Positions 48,490 through 58,918 of a stretch of DNA of 64,000 nt are shown here, piece after piece. This stretch comes from Cyclospora cayetanensis (Eukaryota > Apicomplexa > Conoidasida > Eucoccidiorida > Eimeriidae). Each line of letters opens with the position of its first letter. Within the stretch, counting starts at the first letter, position 1. The notes under the pieces are model-generated. The model was not told the origin of the DNA and did not search any database. It saw nothing but the letters and a program-made list of their open reading frames with translations. The DNA is taken from NCBI RefSeq assembly GCF_002999335.1, contig NW_020312745.1, positions 124,001 to 188,000 of the forward strand, in the 5' to 3' direction. The position numbers and the translations under genes were made by a program.

Positions 48490-51029
48490 TCAATGCGACA
48501 CGGCGCGCTCGTGAATCTGTTCAAAAATGAAAGGGAGAGCAACCCCAAAATAAGAGTTCGAAGGCACAAGCCTCCCTACAGACGAAACCCAACAAAGCAT
48601 TGATATACCTGGGGAATGACGACCATAGAGAGGTATCGCTTGTGAACTTCTTCAGTTTCTCTTTGCATCTCCCAACTCAAATAGAGCCAAGGATCTGCAT
48701 ACAAGGAGGAGCCGCGTACACACCGCTTCTGCTCGCCAGTCTACGTAGCTTGAAAATCAGTCGCACTCCACTTTGCATTTTAGGCAGCACACTGACATGG
48801 CGTGGCACTGCGATGATTGCAATACTATGCAGATTTGGGTTCCGTGAATGCAAACACAGAGTTTCGAAGAATCCGACGTTCTGATGGTCGGCCGCAAGTT
48901 CAACGTTGAAGGGGGTTCGAATAATCTAGGCTGCAGCTCATCATTAAATCACTTGCGCCTCGCGCATGGCCTACTAGGCACAGCCTGCGTTCATGGATTC
49001 AATCTTGAAACCCTTTCTTCGGGCCAGAATTTCGTATTTCTGTGGGCTTACCGCCAAAGTTGGGGTCATATTTGTTTGCGAGCTCAATGAGCCGTTGATC
49101 CTCTTCGTCCGTCCATGGCATTCCCTCTCTTTTAAGCGGTGGTGCCTGCAGCGACAGGAGAGCTGCTCGACTCGTGAACCCTGAAACTGCCGTACGACGC
49201 AACAGCTCACGGCTGCCTCTCTCGAGATGCCCCATACACCTGATGACATGTATTTCGTGGAACCTCCGCTTCCCATTTTGTACCTGGAAGCGTTCTATGT
49301 AGTCGCTATAAGAGTTTTCAGGCCACAGTCCATGGTTAAATAAGCTGCACAGCATACATGTATATATATACAGAGCAGGCGGGTGATAACAGTCTACGGC
49401 CATAGCCAGCCAGTGGCTAGGGAAAGCCGTGGAGCTTTACTGTGGTTTCGTAAATACAAGTTATAAGAAGGTGCATAGGCTCGAGCATGTGCGAGACTTC
49501 CGCGGCTTATGCTTGTAGGTTTCATTTGCTTGCTTGCTTCTTCCCTGCTTCTGCATGCATACCTCCCTTCCGAATCGGCTTGAGCGTAGGGGCAGCTGCT
49601 ACGCCTGTCGCCCTAATAACTTACCGAATATGCCTTAGTATGAGACGCCGCTGGGCGTTGGTGAGGCTTTCGATTTCCATCAACTCCTGAAGAGGAAAGA
49701 ATGCGCGTCCTTGCGTGCCTTATCTGCTACTACCAGAGAGGCTGGACACGTACCAGCGCCAGCATCCATATCAGCAGCCGCCGCATTAACACCTCCGCTC
49801 CCCAGGCAGCAAAACAACACTCCCTTATGGCTTCCTCCCTAGAACCCTCGCTAGTGCCTCCTGTAAGGCCCTCGACAATTTAAGCGAAAAACCAGCTCGC
49901 CGTCGTCGACAGCTTACAAGCAGCAGCAGCACACGGGCAGTCACGTATGGCTCTACATAGAAAACGTGCGGTAGAAAAGCAGCGAACACGCCTAACCCGA
50001 GGCTTTGCGCATATAAACTGGTTCCAGTTGTTGTTGAAGTGCCCTCTAATGGTTTCTGCATGCTCCGTGATGCCAATGCGCCGGAGGAAGTCTTCAACAC
50101 CCCATCCTTCTGAAGCCAGTCCGCACGCAGCGAACAGCGGCACAAACACCTGGGGATCAGGCTGGGACGAAAGGTTGTTATGCACCCTTGGCAACACATT
50201 GGCAGGAAGGGTCGCACCGCGAATTTTCGCATGCTTGGAAGGGAGAGGAGCAGATGCATGCACTACCAGTCAGCGTGATACGCGCGCAGCCCGACAGCGA
50301 CACTGGCTGGCAGCCACGGCTGCGAGCAATTGCACCGGAAGCCTTTGGGGAGACTAAAGGGCTCTCTCTCGCTTTCTCTCTCTCTCTCTGTTACAGGGGG
50401 AGGGGGCCGGTGGATGCTAGCTTGTCTGCTTGGCTATGCATGAAGGGGCGAGAAAAACACGAAGCCGGTTGGCTGGTTCTTCCTGCCCTTAGAAGATGCA
50501 AAGACTGGGTGGCGTGCCGTGAGCGCGTCTGAGGGCTGAACGGGGAGTCTTTACCTGGAGGGGGCCTGGCATAGTGCTGCTTCAACAGTTCCTCCTCTTC
50601 TCGGTTTCTGTGCTCTTTGTAGCGCTTGAGGAGCTGCCTGAAGGTCTTCGCGTCAAAGTATTTTCGCGGCTTTGGCTTGACTGGAATGTCTGCCAAGCTC
50701 TCGTTCCTGTTTCCCAGAAAAGCGGCACTGCCTACTGCTGCGGATGATGCCTCTGCTGGAGCTCCCCCACTTTTGCTGCTCCCCGCCCCGCGTGCCGCTG
50801 CCGCTGCTGCCGACGTGAAAAAACGCTTCGAGTGGGTACTGTAGAGGAACAGCAGCCTCCATTTGCAGTCGTGATGCTGAAAGCTAGCGGCACAGGGGGG
50901 CCCCTGGCACGCCTGGCTGGCTTCTACTGAGGGGCCCCCCTTAGGAAGCGGAGGATGCAGCGCATGGCGGAGGGAAACCCCTTGAAAGCCGCTGGCATAG
51001 AGCCGAAGCGGCGATTTGCCTGGCGGCAT
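48490..51029 (-). CDS. IGR-motif (mS41-like) protein fused to a Myb/SANT domain, probably mitochondrial
   Basis: Seven GT-AG exons, 5' to 3': 51029-50555, 50109-49997, 49686-49625, 49344-49284, 49145-49052, 48694-48609, 48516-48490, with consistent phases; 305 aa. The N-terminus is rich in Arg, Ser and Ala with few acidic residues (RLYASGF, then KRFFTSAAAAAARG), like a mitochondrial presequence. Residues about 163-222 contain VEDFLRRIGITEHAE and LTNAQRRLILRHI. These match the IGR motif ('FL..IGR...A......L......qRR.IL') of the mitoribosomal small-subunit protein mS41/Fyv4. Residues about 243-292 contain PWTDEEDQRLIELANKYDP, then WLYLSWEMQRETEEVHKRYL, a Myb/SANT helix-turn-helix. The last exon is only nine codons and is supported by a pyrimidine-rich acceptor. 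A role in the mitochondrial ribosome is inferred from the IGR motif; a nuclear DNA-binding role cannot be excluded. Confidence 0.72.
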
Positions 51030-51705
51030 TGGAAGGTTTCCAAACGCGCGCTTCAGTCCTCCACAAATACATGTACCTACCAATGTGGGAGGCCAGGCGA
51101 CGGGAATAAAGAGAGGGAAAGAAACGGTCCCCTAATGTCATGGAGGCCCTTACTTCATGAATCAAAATCCATGGAAAAACACAAGCAGAAGGGAGCGTTC
51201 GCCTCGCTATCAGGTGCTCTGGCTGGAAGGTTGTGGTGGTGCTGAGGGGGGAGGCCCCTCGACCCCCCCTCTGCCCCCCGCTCAATAGCGAGAGCACGCG
51301 TCAGCAAGCCGCTGCTGCTGTTCTGTGTCGCAAATTTGTCGAAATAAGTTGCTGCACAGGTCTTTGAGCCGCCGTTTTTGAGCTGGAGAGCGCCGTCTTG
51401 GACTGGTAGGCTGCTCTGGTTATGGCTGGCGGGGGTTTAGAGCAGTTTGTTTTCGGGAATGCAAGCGCGCCGAGGCCCCTCTTATGAGTTTTCCGCCTTC
51501 TGCGTCCGAAATCGTTGTACATCTGTGGTCTTCTGTCTGCAGTTGAAGCGCAGCGCAGTCTGCGCAGGGTGCACAGTCTGCCCAGTGTCAGGCAGAACGA
51601 GTTCGTTTGTCGAAAGGGTCTTCTTATAAGCAGCGCTGTCGCCACACCGACACACATGAAGCGGCACTGGCGAGCGCTCCAAGGAGGACGCGTTAAAGGG
51701 GAGGA
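51030..51705. other. Divergent intergenic region
   Basis: About 0.7 kb between divergent starts (IGR-Myb protein on minus, kinase on plus). Both promoters should lie here. Open frames reach 118 codons on the minus strand but without motif; an earlier 5' exon of either gene cannot be excluded. Confidence 0.45.
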
Positions 51706-54700
51706 ATGACAGCTGGCGACACCCCTTCACCTGATCTCCCTTCCCTCTCCCCGAATACGGGCAGCCACACAAAGCTGCAGGAGGAGGCCTTTGCACTGCC
51801 TTCTTCTAGGGCGCCTTGCCTTTCCCCTGCGTGCTTTCCCCATTGCTGGCAATCACGGGCAGTCATCAGAGAGGCACCTGAGCGGGGAACGCGGGGGTGC
51901 GTTCAACAATGGTTCTGGAGGGGCAGCTCGATCCGACAACATGCACAGCAGCAACCACGAGCTCAATACCCCCAGCCTCCGCAGCAGCGTCAGACACAGG
52001 AGCTGAAGGGCACGCAGGTGGGAGAGCGACTTGTAGGTAGTTTTCACACACTTCCATGTCGTGTTCCTCCGTTGTTCGCGTTTTCGCAAGCGCTCCCAGA
52101 GAGTATGTGTGTATGCATGGATAAACGTGTATGTATATGTATGGGTGTATGTGTACGGATGGATGTATGGATGTATGTGTACGGATGGATGTATGGATGT
52201 ATGTGTACGTGTGTATGTATGTGTATGAGTTTGTGGGTGTATGTATATTTGCGTACGTATGTATATGTATATGAATAGGTATATCTATATGTAGATGAAT
52301 ATGTATATGTATATATATATATATATATGAATACGTACATGAATATGTATATGTATATGAATATGTACATGAATATGTATATGTATATGAATATGTGTAT
52401 GTATGTGAATGCGTTTAGGAATAGGTATACGTACATATATATATATGTATATGTAGGTGAAAATGTATATCTATATGTAGATGAGAATGTATATGAATAT
52501 GTTCATGAATATGTACATGAATATGGGTTTGTGTGTGTATGAGTCGGCGTCTTCTACTGCTGTGTATTTTAGGGCCGGTAGAGGTGACGTCGTTTGAGGG
52601 GCACAGGTTGCGAATTGTCGTTGCCGGAGAGAGCAAACGAACTGAAGAGTGGCTCTTTCCTGAACTTCAAGCCGATGCGCAGCCATCCCGAAGTCGCGTA
52701 TTATTCATCAAGGCAAGGCACCTTATACCCCTTGCATCCTGAGCCAATTAGAATAAGAGTTCGTAGCGAATCGCCTCAGGAGAGCCGCCAGTGCCTGGCA
52801 GGCATCGCTGGAGGCTTCTGGCTATCAGGACGTTCACGCTCAATGCTCGAAAGTCTTGCGCTGCAGACGTATTGGAGGCTTGACTCGGAGATTTGGAGCT
52901 TTGGGCCATGTTGCCGCGTGTACACCTTGCGTGAGAGGGTAAGCCATTCAGCTGAAGCGCTGTAAGGCGTTTCTAGAGGCTTTGGAGCGGCCATGTGCAG
53001 GTGTGTCTGCGTTACCGCATGCGGTGAGGGGTGTTTTTGCAGCTGAGAGAAATAGAAGAAATCTACAGGCAAACCTGCCATCCACATGTCTGTCCTCTTC
53101 TTGAGGTAGGACCTGCCCTGAGCTGTGAAAGTCTTCCAGGGGGAGGAAGGAGGGGAAGAAAGGAGGGGAAGAATGGAGGGGAAGAAAGGAGGGGGGAAGA
53201 AAGGAGGGGGGAAGAAAGGAGGGGGGAAGAAAGGAGGGGGAAGAAAGGAGGGGGAAGAAAGGAGGAGACTGTGGACGCTTGCTGTTGATGATTCTGCGCA
53301 TGGCTCCTTGGTGCTGCGATGCGGATCAGGTACACAAAGGGCCAGACTCTGCAGCTTTTGTCTTCCCGTCTAGAGGCTTGCCGCTACTGCAACGGGCAGA
53401 GGGGAGAGAGGGGGTGTCGCTTTATGCGGTACCTCCACTGCATCGTAAGGCGTCCATGAACTCAGGGCAGTATAAAATTTAATTGGCTTATCTGCCTAGT
53501 GCGTTCAATATGGCGAGTGCTGCGTTCTTCGCTCTCAAAATCCAGGTCCTAGGAAAACACACAATTCAGATCGCTGCAGGATGGAGTAAAGTAGACAGAA
53601 CGCTCAGGGTACATGAAAGTGTTGGTTGGCACACCTACAGGTTCTTAAGACTGGGACGTAGACGTTTTTTAGGAGATTTGCTGCTGACAGAAAAACCTTT
53701 TCTGGTTGAAATTCGTCTATTGCCATTTTTTGCACATGATGTGGGTGGCTTCCTTCCTTCGGAGCGCATTCTGGACTCGCGAGATTTTTCCCGCCAGTCT
53801 CCCGCAGTCCTCCTGTACCCTATGATAGGTGCTATCAGGGAGGAAAGCATTTTATTTGGAGGGTTTTTGAGATGCATGTTTTGACATGAGGAGAAGCGAA
53901 GCGTTCTTTGTGTTCGACGCAAACGCTTTCATTGTGCAGCGTGTACTTTCGCCCCTTCTTCCTTGCGGTGTATTGCCGCCTGAGACGCCAGGCTTGTTTT
54001 ACTGGAGCTACAGTTTGGGGTTGTGTTGGCGCCTTCAGAGGTGCAGGGGGAGGACGGCTGTTTCGTCTGCACGGAAGAAGCGGCACGTTTGATCCTCAAG
54101 CAGGTAAACGCGCCCTTGCGCAGGCACCAGTCGAGGCGTAAAGAATTGAGCCTCGGCAAGCGCGATCTCGAAGGAGGTGGCTTCGGACGCCGCTCAGGGC
54201 TGTCGCTGCAGAACTTGTGCGATTGCAGATTGCAAGTGCAGTGGGCAGCTTGCATGCCGCCGGAGTATTCCATTTGGATATCAAGGGCCCCAACGTCGCT
54301 GTCTCTGGACTGTGTAGCCGAATGCTTGTTCGAGCCTGGCCGTCCAGCAAGGGCAGGAGGAGCAAGGAGGGATACACGGGGAGAGGCGGCAGTTCCAGCG
54401 GTGCGGGCTGTTGCTCCTGCTGTCCACTCGGCGCATGCAGCAGCGACTACTGCCCTGGTCCAGCCGGCAGCAGCGTAGGCAGCTGCGTGAGCAGCTGCGG
54501 CAAACGCAAGAGACGGAAAATGGGCGTTTTGGCATCGAACGCGCAAGGGCCGGTAGCACCCGAGACGCCTCGCCACGAAACGCTCTGCAGGTAACAATAC
54601 ACAGCAAAAAGTGTAGTCGGCAGAAAAGGGGGCGGCGGAAGCCGCGAGTTCGGCACAGGCAGCACCAAGCGAGACAGAGAGACTTGCAATGCAGCGCACA

Positions 54701-56414
54701 GGAGTAGTAGCGGAGATCGGAGGGGAGGGCTTTGCCAAAGAAGCTTGCGAAAGAGCAAAAGCGCTTGGCAGAAGAAAGGCCGAGGGCGAGTTAGACGCCT
54801 AGACGTTGAAGCAGACAGACGCAGCAAGATCCCACGGCACGGAAGCAGGTTTCTTTTCTTGATATGCACATGTATCTGTGTGCATACATAAACCCACGCA
54901 GGCGTGCAGAAGCACAAGTGCCCGCGTCTTCCCTGCTTTCGTGTTTCTGCAGCTGCGGGTGTATGATATTTGCCACTTTGTTGGACCTAGACAGCGCGCA
55001 GAGGGGCGTTGGAGGACTAGTGATGCAAGGAGGTACCAACTGCGCAGCAAGCACGGGTGCTAGGCTGTTCCTTTTCCTGCCCTCTTTGGTCTGTTCTGGC
55101 CGCTGCTGTTCAAGTACTGGTCTCGATTGCACCCGCGAAACCCCGAAGAAAACGTTTGAAAAGAGGAACCAACGGCGGCAGACCCCTTCCTGTGGCTGAC
55201 TGCAGCGTTGCAGGGAAAGATCAGAGACGCTGTGGTGCAATAAAAGCGTTCAAAAGGCGTGGGCTTGTATATGGGTGTGCCTGTACGTGTGTCTGTATCT
55301 GTCCGCGTATGTGCCGGTGCTGGTTCGAACCTTTAGGATCTTCCAAGGTCGTTGTTCCTCCAGAAGAGGTTAACAGCCAGTACAAGGAGCGGCCAGAGCA
55401 CAGCAAGGCGGCACGCAGCGAGGCAGCGAGCAGCGAAGACGTCGAGGCAAGAGGCTCGACGGGTCGAGAGAATGCACAGTCAGATGAGGCTGGCGTGGGA
55501 ACCTGCGTCAGCACAGAGACTGCTGCTTTGGCCGTCTCCAGTACTGGCAGGGTGCTCTCGCCGCTCGAACGAGATGAGCTGTTAGATGGAGAGATGAAAG
55601 ACGTCTACGGTCTGGGCTGCCTCCTCAGCGAAGTACTCACGGGAGAACATCCCTACATTCGGCCCGACAAACGCACAACCTGGCGGTATCTATTGCTGCG
55701 CCTCCTTATAGGCCTTCTGTGCTTTTGCTCTACCTTTCAGCCTCCGCATTCTGTGTGTCAGTGTACCTCCTCAACCTTTGCTCGCGGGTGCATCTGGCCC
55801 TAGCTCGCCTGTCCCTACTGGACGTGTGTATGTATGTGTGTATTTGCATGAGTATGAGTATGTATAAAGAGTACCTACTATGTATATGTATTCGTGTGCA
55901 TGTGTATGGATGCTGCCTCCTTGCGCGCGCGCTTGCCCAGCTGTCTTTGGTGCATCCCTGTTGATCGCTCCTTTCCCTCTCTTGGGAGGATGTTGGGCTG
56001 AGGATGCTGACTCGATTCAGGGTTTGTGTGCAGAGAGGCTGAGACGATGTTCTTTGCTGCCATGTTAGCTGGAAATGCAATTCCGAGAAAGCCTTTCTCG
56101 TATATCCAGCCGTCTCCCACTGCAGTGGACCTTATCTGGTAGGCCCCCCGAAACGCAAGTGCCAGACATACACACCAACGGACAGCTACACATTGATGCC
56201 CCTCATCTCCTCTAGCCAGCAAGACGGTCTATCCGCTTCCCGCGTTTAGAATGCTTACCGTAGTTAGTTCTACAACTTCACTGTAGGTTTCGCTGTTTGC
56301 AGGGGCATGGTAGAGCCGAACCCTCACAAGCGACTGCGACTCGCGCAAGTGCTAAATCACCCCTGGATGCAGCAAATTCCGAATTCTCACACTTCCAAAC
56401 CCTCGAGCCTTTGA
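51706..56414 (+). CDS. Divergent protein kinase or pseudokinase
   Basis: Exons as read: 51706-52036, 52607-52938, 53043-53105, [a linking exon beginning near 53940], 54039-54103, 54229-54311, 54953-55032, 55337-55685, 56034-56138, 56303-56414; phases agree except for the unresolved linking exon, giving about 515-530 aa. Kinase blocks in order: alpha-C/beta-4 LREIEEIYRQTCHPHVCPLL; TEEAARLILKQ; catalytic loop HLDIKGPNVAV (HRD changed to HLD, Asp, Lys and Asn kept); LLDLDSAQRG in the DFG place (Asp kept); VVVPPEE as APE; DVYGLGCLLSEVLTGEHPY; and VEPNPHKRLRLAQVLNHPWM (subdomain XI). The beta-3 VAIK lysine is not seen; the aligned position reads RVY. An acidic insert follows PPEE. The first two exons are the weakest part. 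Family unassigned. Confidence 0.7.
52095..52545. repeat. TATG/GTATAT-type low-complexity repeat in kinase intron 1
   Basis: About 450 bp built from imperfect units such as GTATGTGTACGGATGGAT and ATGAATATGTATATGTAT, entirely inside the intron 52037-52606. Unit lengths of 6-18 bp keep frames open on both strands. Confidence 0.9.
53140..53272. repeat. Polypurine (GGGGAAGAAAGGAG)n tandem repeat in a kinase intron
   Basis: About 130 bp of near-pure purine on the plus strand: repeated GGAGGGGAAGAAA and GGAGGGGGGAAGAAA units, with up to ten copies. Inside the kinase intron that begins at 53106. Such polypurine mirror-like DNA can form triplex (H-DNA) structures. Confidence 0.9.
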
Positions 56415-58918
56415 AGTGAACTGAAAACAACACCCATGTGTTCGAATTGCAATGTTGAAATTGGGGCTCGAGGCTGGGCGCAAACGGGGCCATGCATGCA
56501 AATATATATAGATATATATATATAGCGAAGCTTCAAAGAGACACATCCTAGTGTAGGGGAAAATGTAGGGGCAACGCCGTCCATCTCGTGACACTCCAAG
56601 TTCACGGATGCCGATTGTGTAGTTGTACAGCTCTATTATAGACACATATAGCTCTAGGTGTGCAAAATATCGCATATCCCAGCGATTGACGGGCATCTCG
56701 AAAGAAAGCGACGGCTCCTGAGGTAGTAGCACGGGTTCGTTGGCTTAAGAGGGCCATATTACAAGACAGCGACGAAAGGGGATTGTGACGGTAAGCCGCC
56801 TCTATCTTTTCTGAGGGAAACACATGTATGGGAAGCGCCAAAAGGAGAGGCGGGTTCCCAGAGGTGCCTTTAATGTTGAAATGGAAAAAAAAAATAGTGC
56901 ACCGTTGTTCACGTTGCACTGCCACCTGCTGCATCGGGCAAATGAGCAGCAAACAAATGCCTCAGTAGCAGGCCGCGTCACTAGAGGTCGTGAAATGAGC
57001 TAAGCAGCGAACACCTTAATGGCGAACTCAATCCTAGGCCCTCAAGACGGATGGGTGTATTGAGCGAGCTCTTTCGGTCTAACTGCCCAAGCAGTATGAG
57101 CGACTTACGAGAGCAGTGCCGCTTCACTGTCGACTATAGCTAAGGACTCGCTACAGAGGCAGTGTCCAAAGAAGCGGCTCGACACACATGAATGCATGGA
57201 AAACGAAGGACGCATCCGAGACGTCCCTTACACACAGCAAGCCGCATTAAAATAAGAGGCTAATAGGAAGATAGTTACTCGGTAGGTGGAACACGAGATT
57301 CCCCTCTTACCAAATCCAGCCCTCTAGGGCGTAAGCCAAAGGTCGTCCTGAGGCTGGCAGCGACTCCTGCTGATTGCAAGGGCTTTGGGGAGGCATCCAT
57401 GAAGGAATACAGACTGGTAGGAAGGCGTGTGCTAGGTTATTAGATTGAATTGGTGCCTCCGAAACTCCTCAGCAGATCCTGCGCAATGCGCGAGTTTGCT
57501 AGCAACAGCAGTCAGATCAGCAGTCCTCGTGAGTCTCGCTGATAAAGTTTGGAGCCCAAAGTCAATAACGCTCCATCAGCACTCTCCTTAGAGCAACTTA
57601 GCTAAACCGGCACTCAATGCAACCGTGATGGAAATTTGTAGGGCAGTTCTCGGAAAATCTCCTCCGTTCCCTGCCTGCACAACGCGGAGTTTCGACACGC
57701 GAGAAGACGAGGAGGGAGGGGGTCCATGGGCATGGCTGCACCCTCTTAGGACTCCAAGTACTCACAGTTAGTTGCACATAGCCTCTCCAGTGTTATGGCC
57801 TCACTCCGCATTGCGGCTTCTAGCATCGAACGAGCAGTGCTCTGCGCTGCAAATAAGATATGTAAGTAGGCCGATAAGTCTGCCAATTCTGTATGCCTTC
57901 TCAGCTACGCATGAACTGGCGCAGCAGGAAACGTTCAAGTGAAGCTGAACCCGGACTAAGACAGTGTCAGCAGGTTACAAGTAGACCAGCAATTGCGAGT
58001 CAAGCTCCCGCTCGCCAATCTTTGCAGTGCTCTCTCCCCTTAGGCCGAAGCCTTGTTAGGCGTCGCCTGCAGAGGTGTGCTGCGTGTTGCATCCTCGCAG
58101 CCCCTTGCATGGGGAGAGCAGCTGGATGCGCGGCTAACGAGCGTTCAGTATCGTGGCACGGAATGAATTGCCCACTACGGAATGGGCATTTAGGCGTGGG
58201 AGAGCCCACGCACAGGGTTAGTGCTAAGCTTCTTCTGAGTAGAAGACGGCCGGCAAAGCGGAAGCCCTTAGCCCCCTACAACGCCACCGTCCGCTGTGTG
58301 CTGCCCCTGTGTCGCGCATGCACCTATGTGCGACTGGCCAGAAGGCTGCGCGCTTGCATGCAGCAGCATTCGCCTCGCTCAGCTTCCGGTGCGCTGGGCA
58401 ACGCGTGTGAGCTGCCGAAACAGCCGCTATGCCGGAGGTGTCTACCTGCCTGAACAGGGAGGTGGGTGCTCGGGGGGCCTTAATTGGCGTCTTCTGGGGG
58501 CGAAACTCTTGCATGCGCTACCTAAGGACGACCGCAAATTATTCCCAAGGGTATTACAGCCTTTTGCCAGCAGCTTTCAACCCGTGTACTGCCTACGGAG
58601 CTCCGGGGCTTTTCGGCGTCGAGAGAGGCATGCAGCCGCCATGAACTGGAGGCTCCACAGCTCGTCGCAAAAGCATGCATTCGGCCGAATGTTTACCTTT
58701 TGTGCTATGTAAGAGGGAGTTGCTGTGTGTTGACGACCCTGAGAGCGTCCGCTTGCCGCGGTCTGCTCCCGTGGGGGCAGTTCACCAAAACCCTGTGGAG
58801 GTGTGCTTGACCATGAACCTTTTTGCGCCGTTTTTCGTTCTGCAGCGAGCGAATGAGTAGTCGCCTTTCCACTTTGTCGTTGTGACGAATTGGGGACGAG
58901 GGTTCGGAGGCCGTGACG
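56415..58918. other. Intergenic region, no gene supported
   Basis: About 2.5 kb between the kinase and the nucleoporin gene. The longest frame (57893-58453, 186 codons, plus, ATG start) is Arg/Cys/Ala-rich, has no motif, and competing frames overlap it, so it was not called. The nucleoporin promoter should be in the last few hundred bases. Confidence 0.45.

Noticed and set aside
51301..51796. Minus-strand frames of 118 and 104 codons upstream of the IGR-Myb gene
   Set aside because: No motif and no link by phase to the start exon, which already has an ATG and a presequence-like N-terminus.
52044..52686. Met/Tyr/Asn and Ile/Tyr repeat frames
   Set aside because: Translations of the TATG-type repeat in kinase intron 1.
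53483..53884. 133-codon frame on plus inside the kinase gene
   Set aside because: Contains no kinase block, and the surrounding phases place it in an intron. It may be a separate chance frame.
54690..54800. Glycine-loop-like text EIGGEGFAKEA
   Set aside because: It would be attractive as a kinase glycine loop, but it lies after the catalytic loop in gene order and inside an intron by phase, so it is taken as coincidence.
57893..58453. 186-codon ATG frame on plus
   Set aside because: Arg/Cys/Ala-rich with no motif, overlapped by other frames, no splice partner; composition fits chance in GC-rich DNA.
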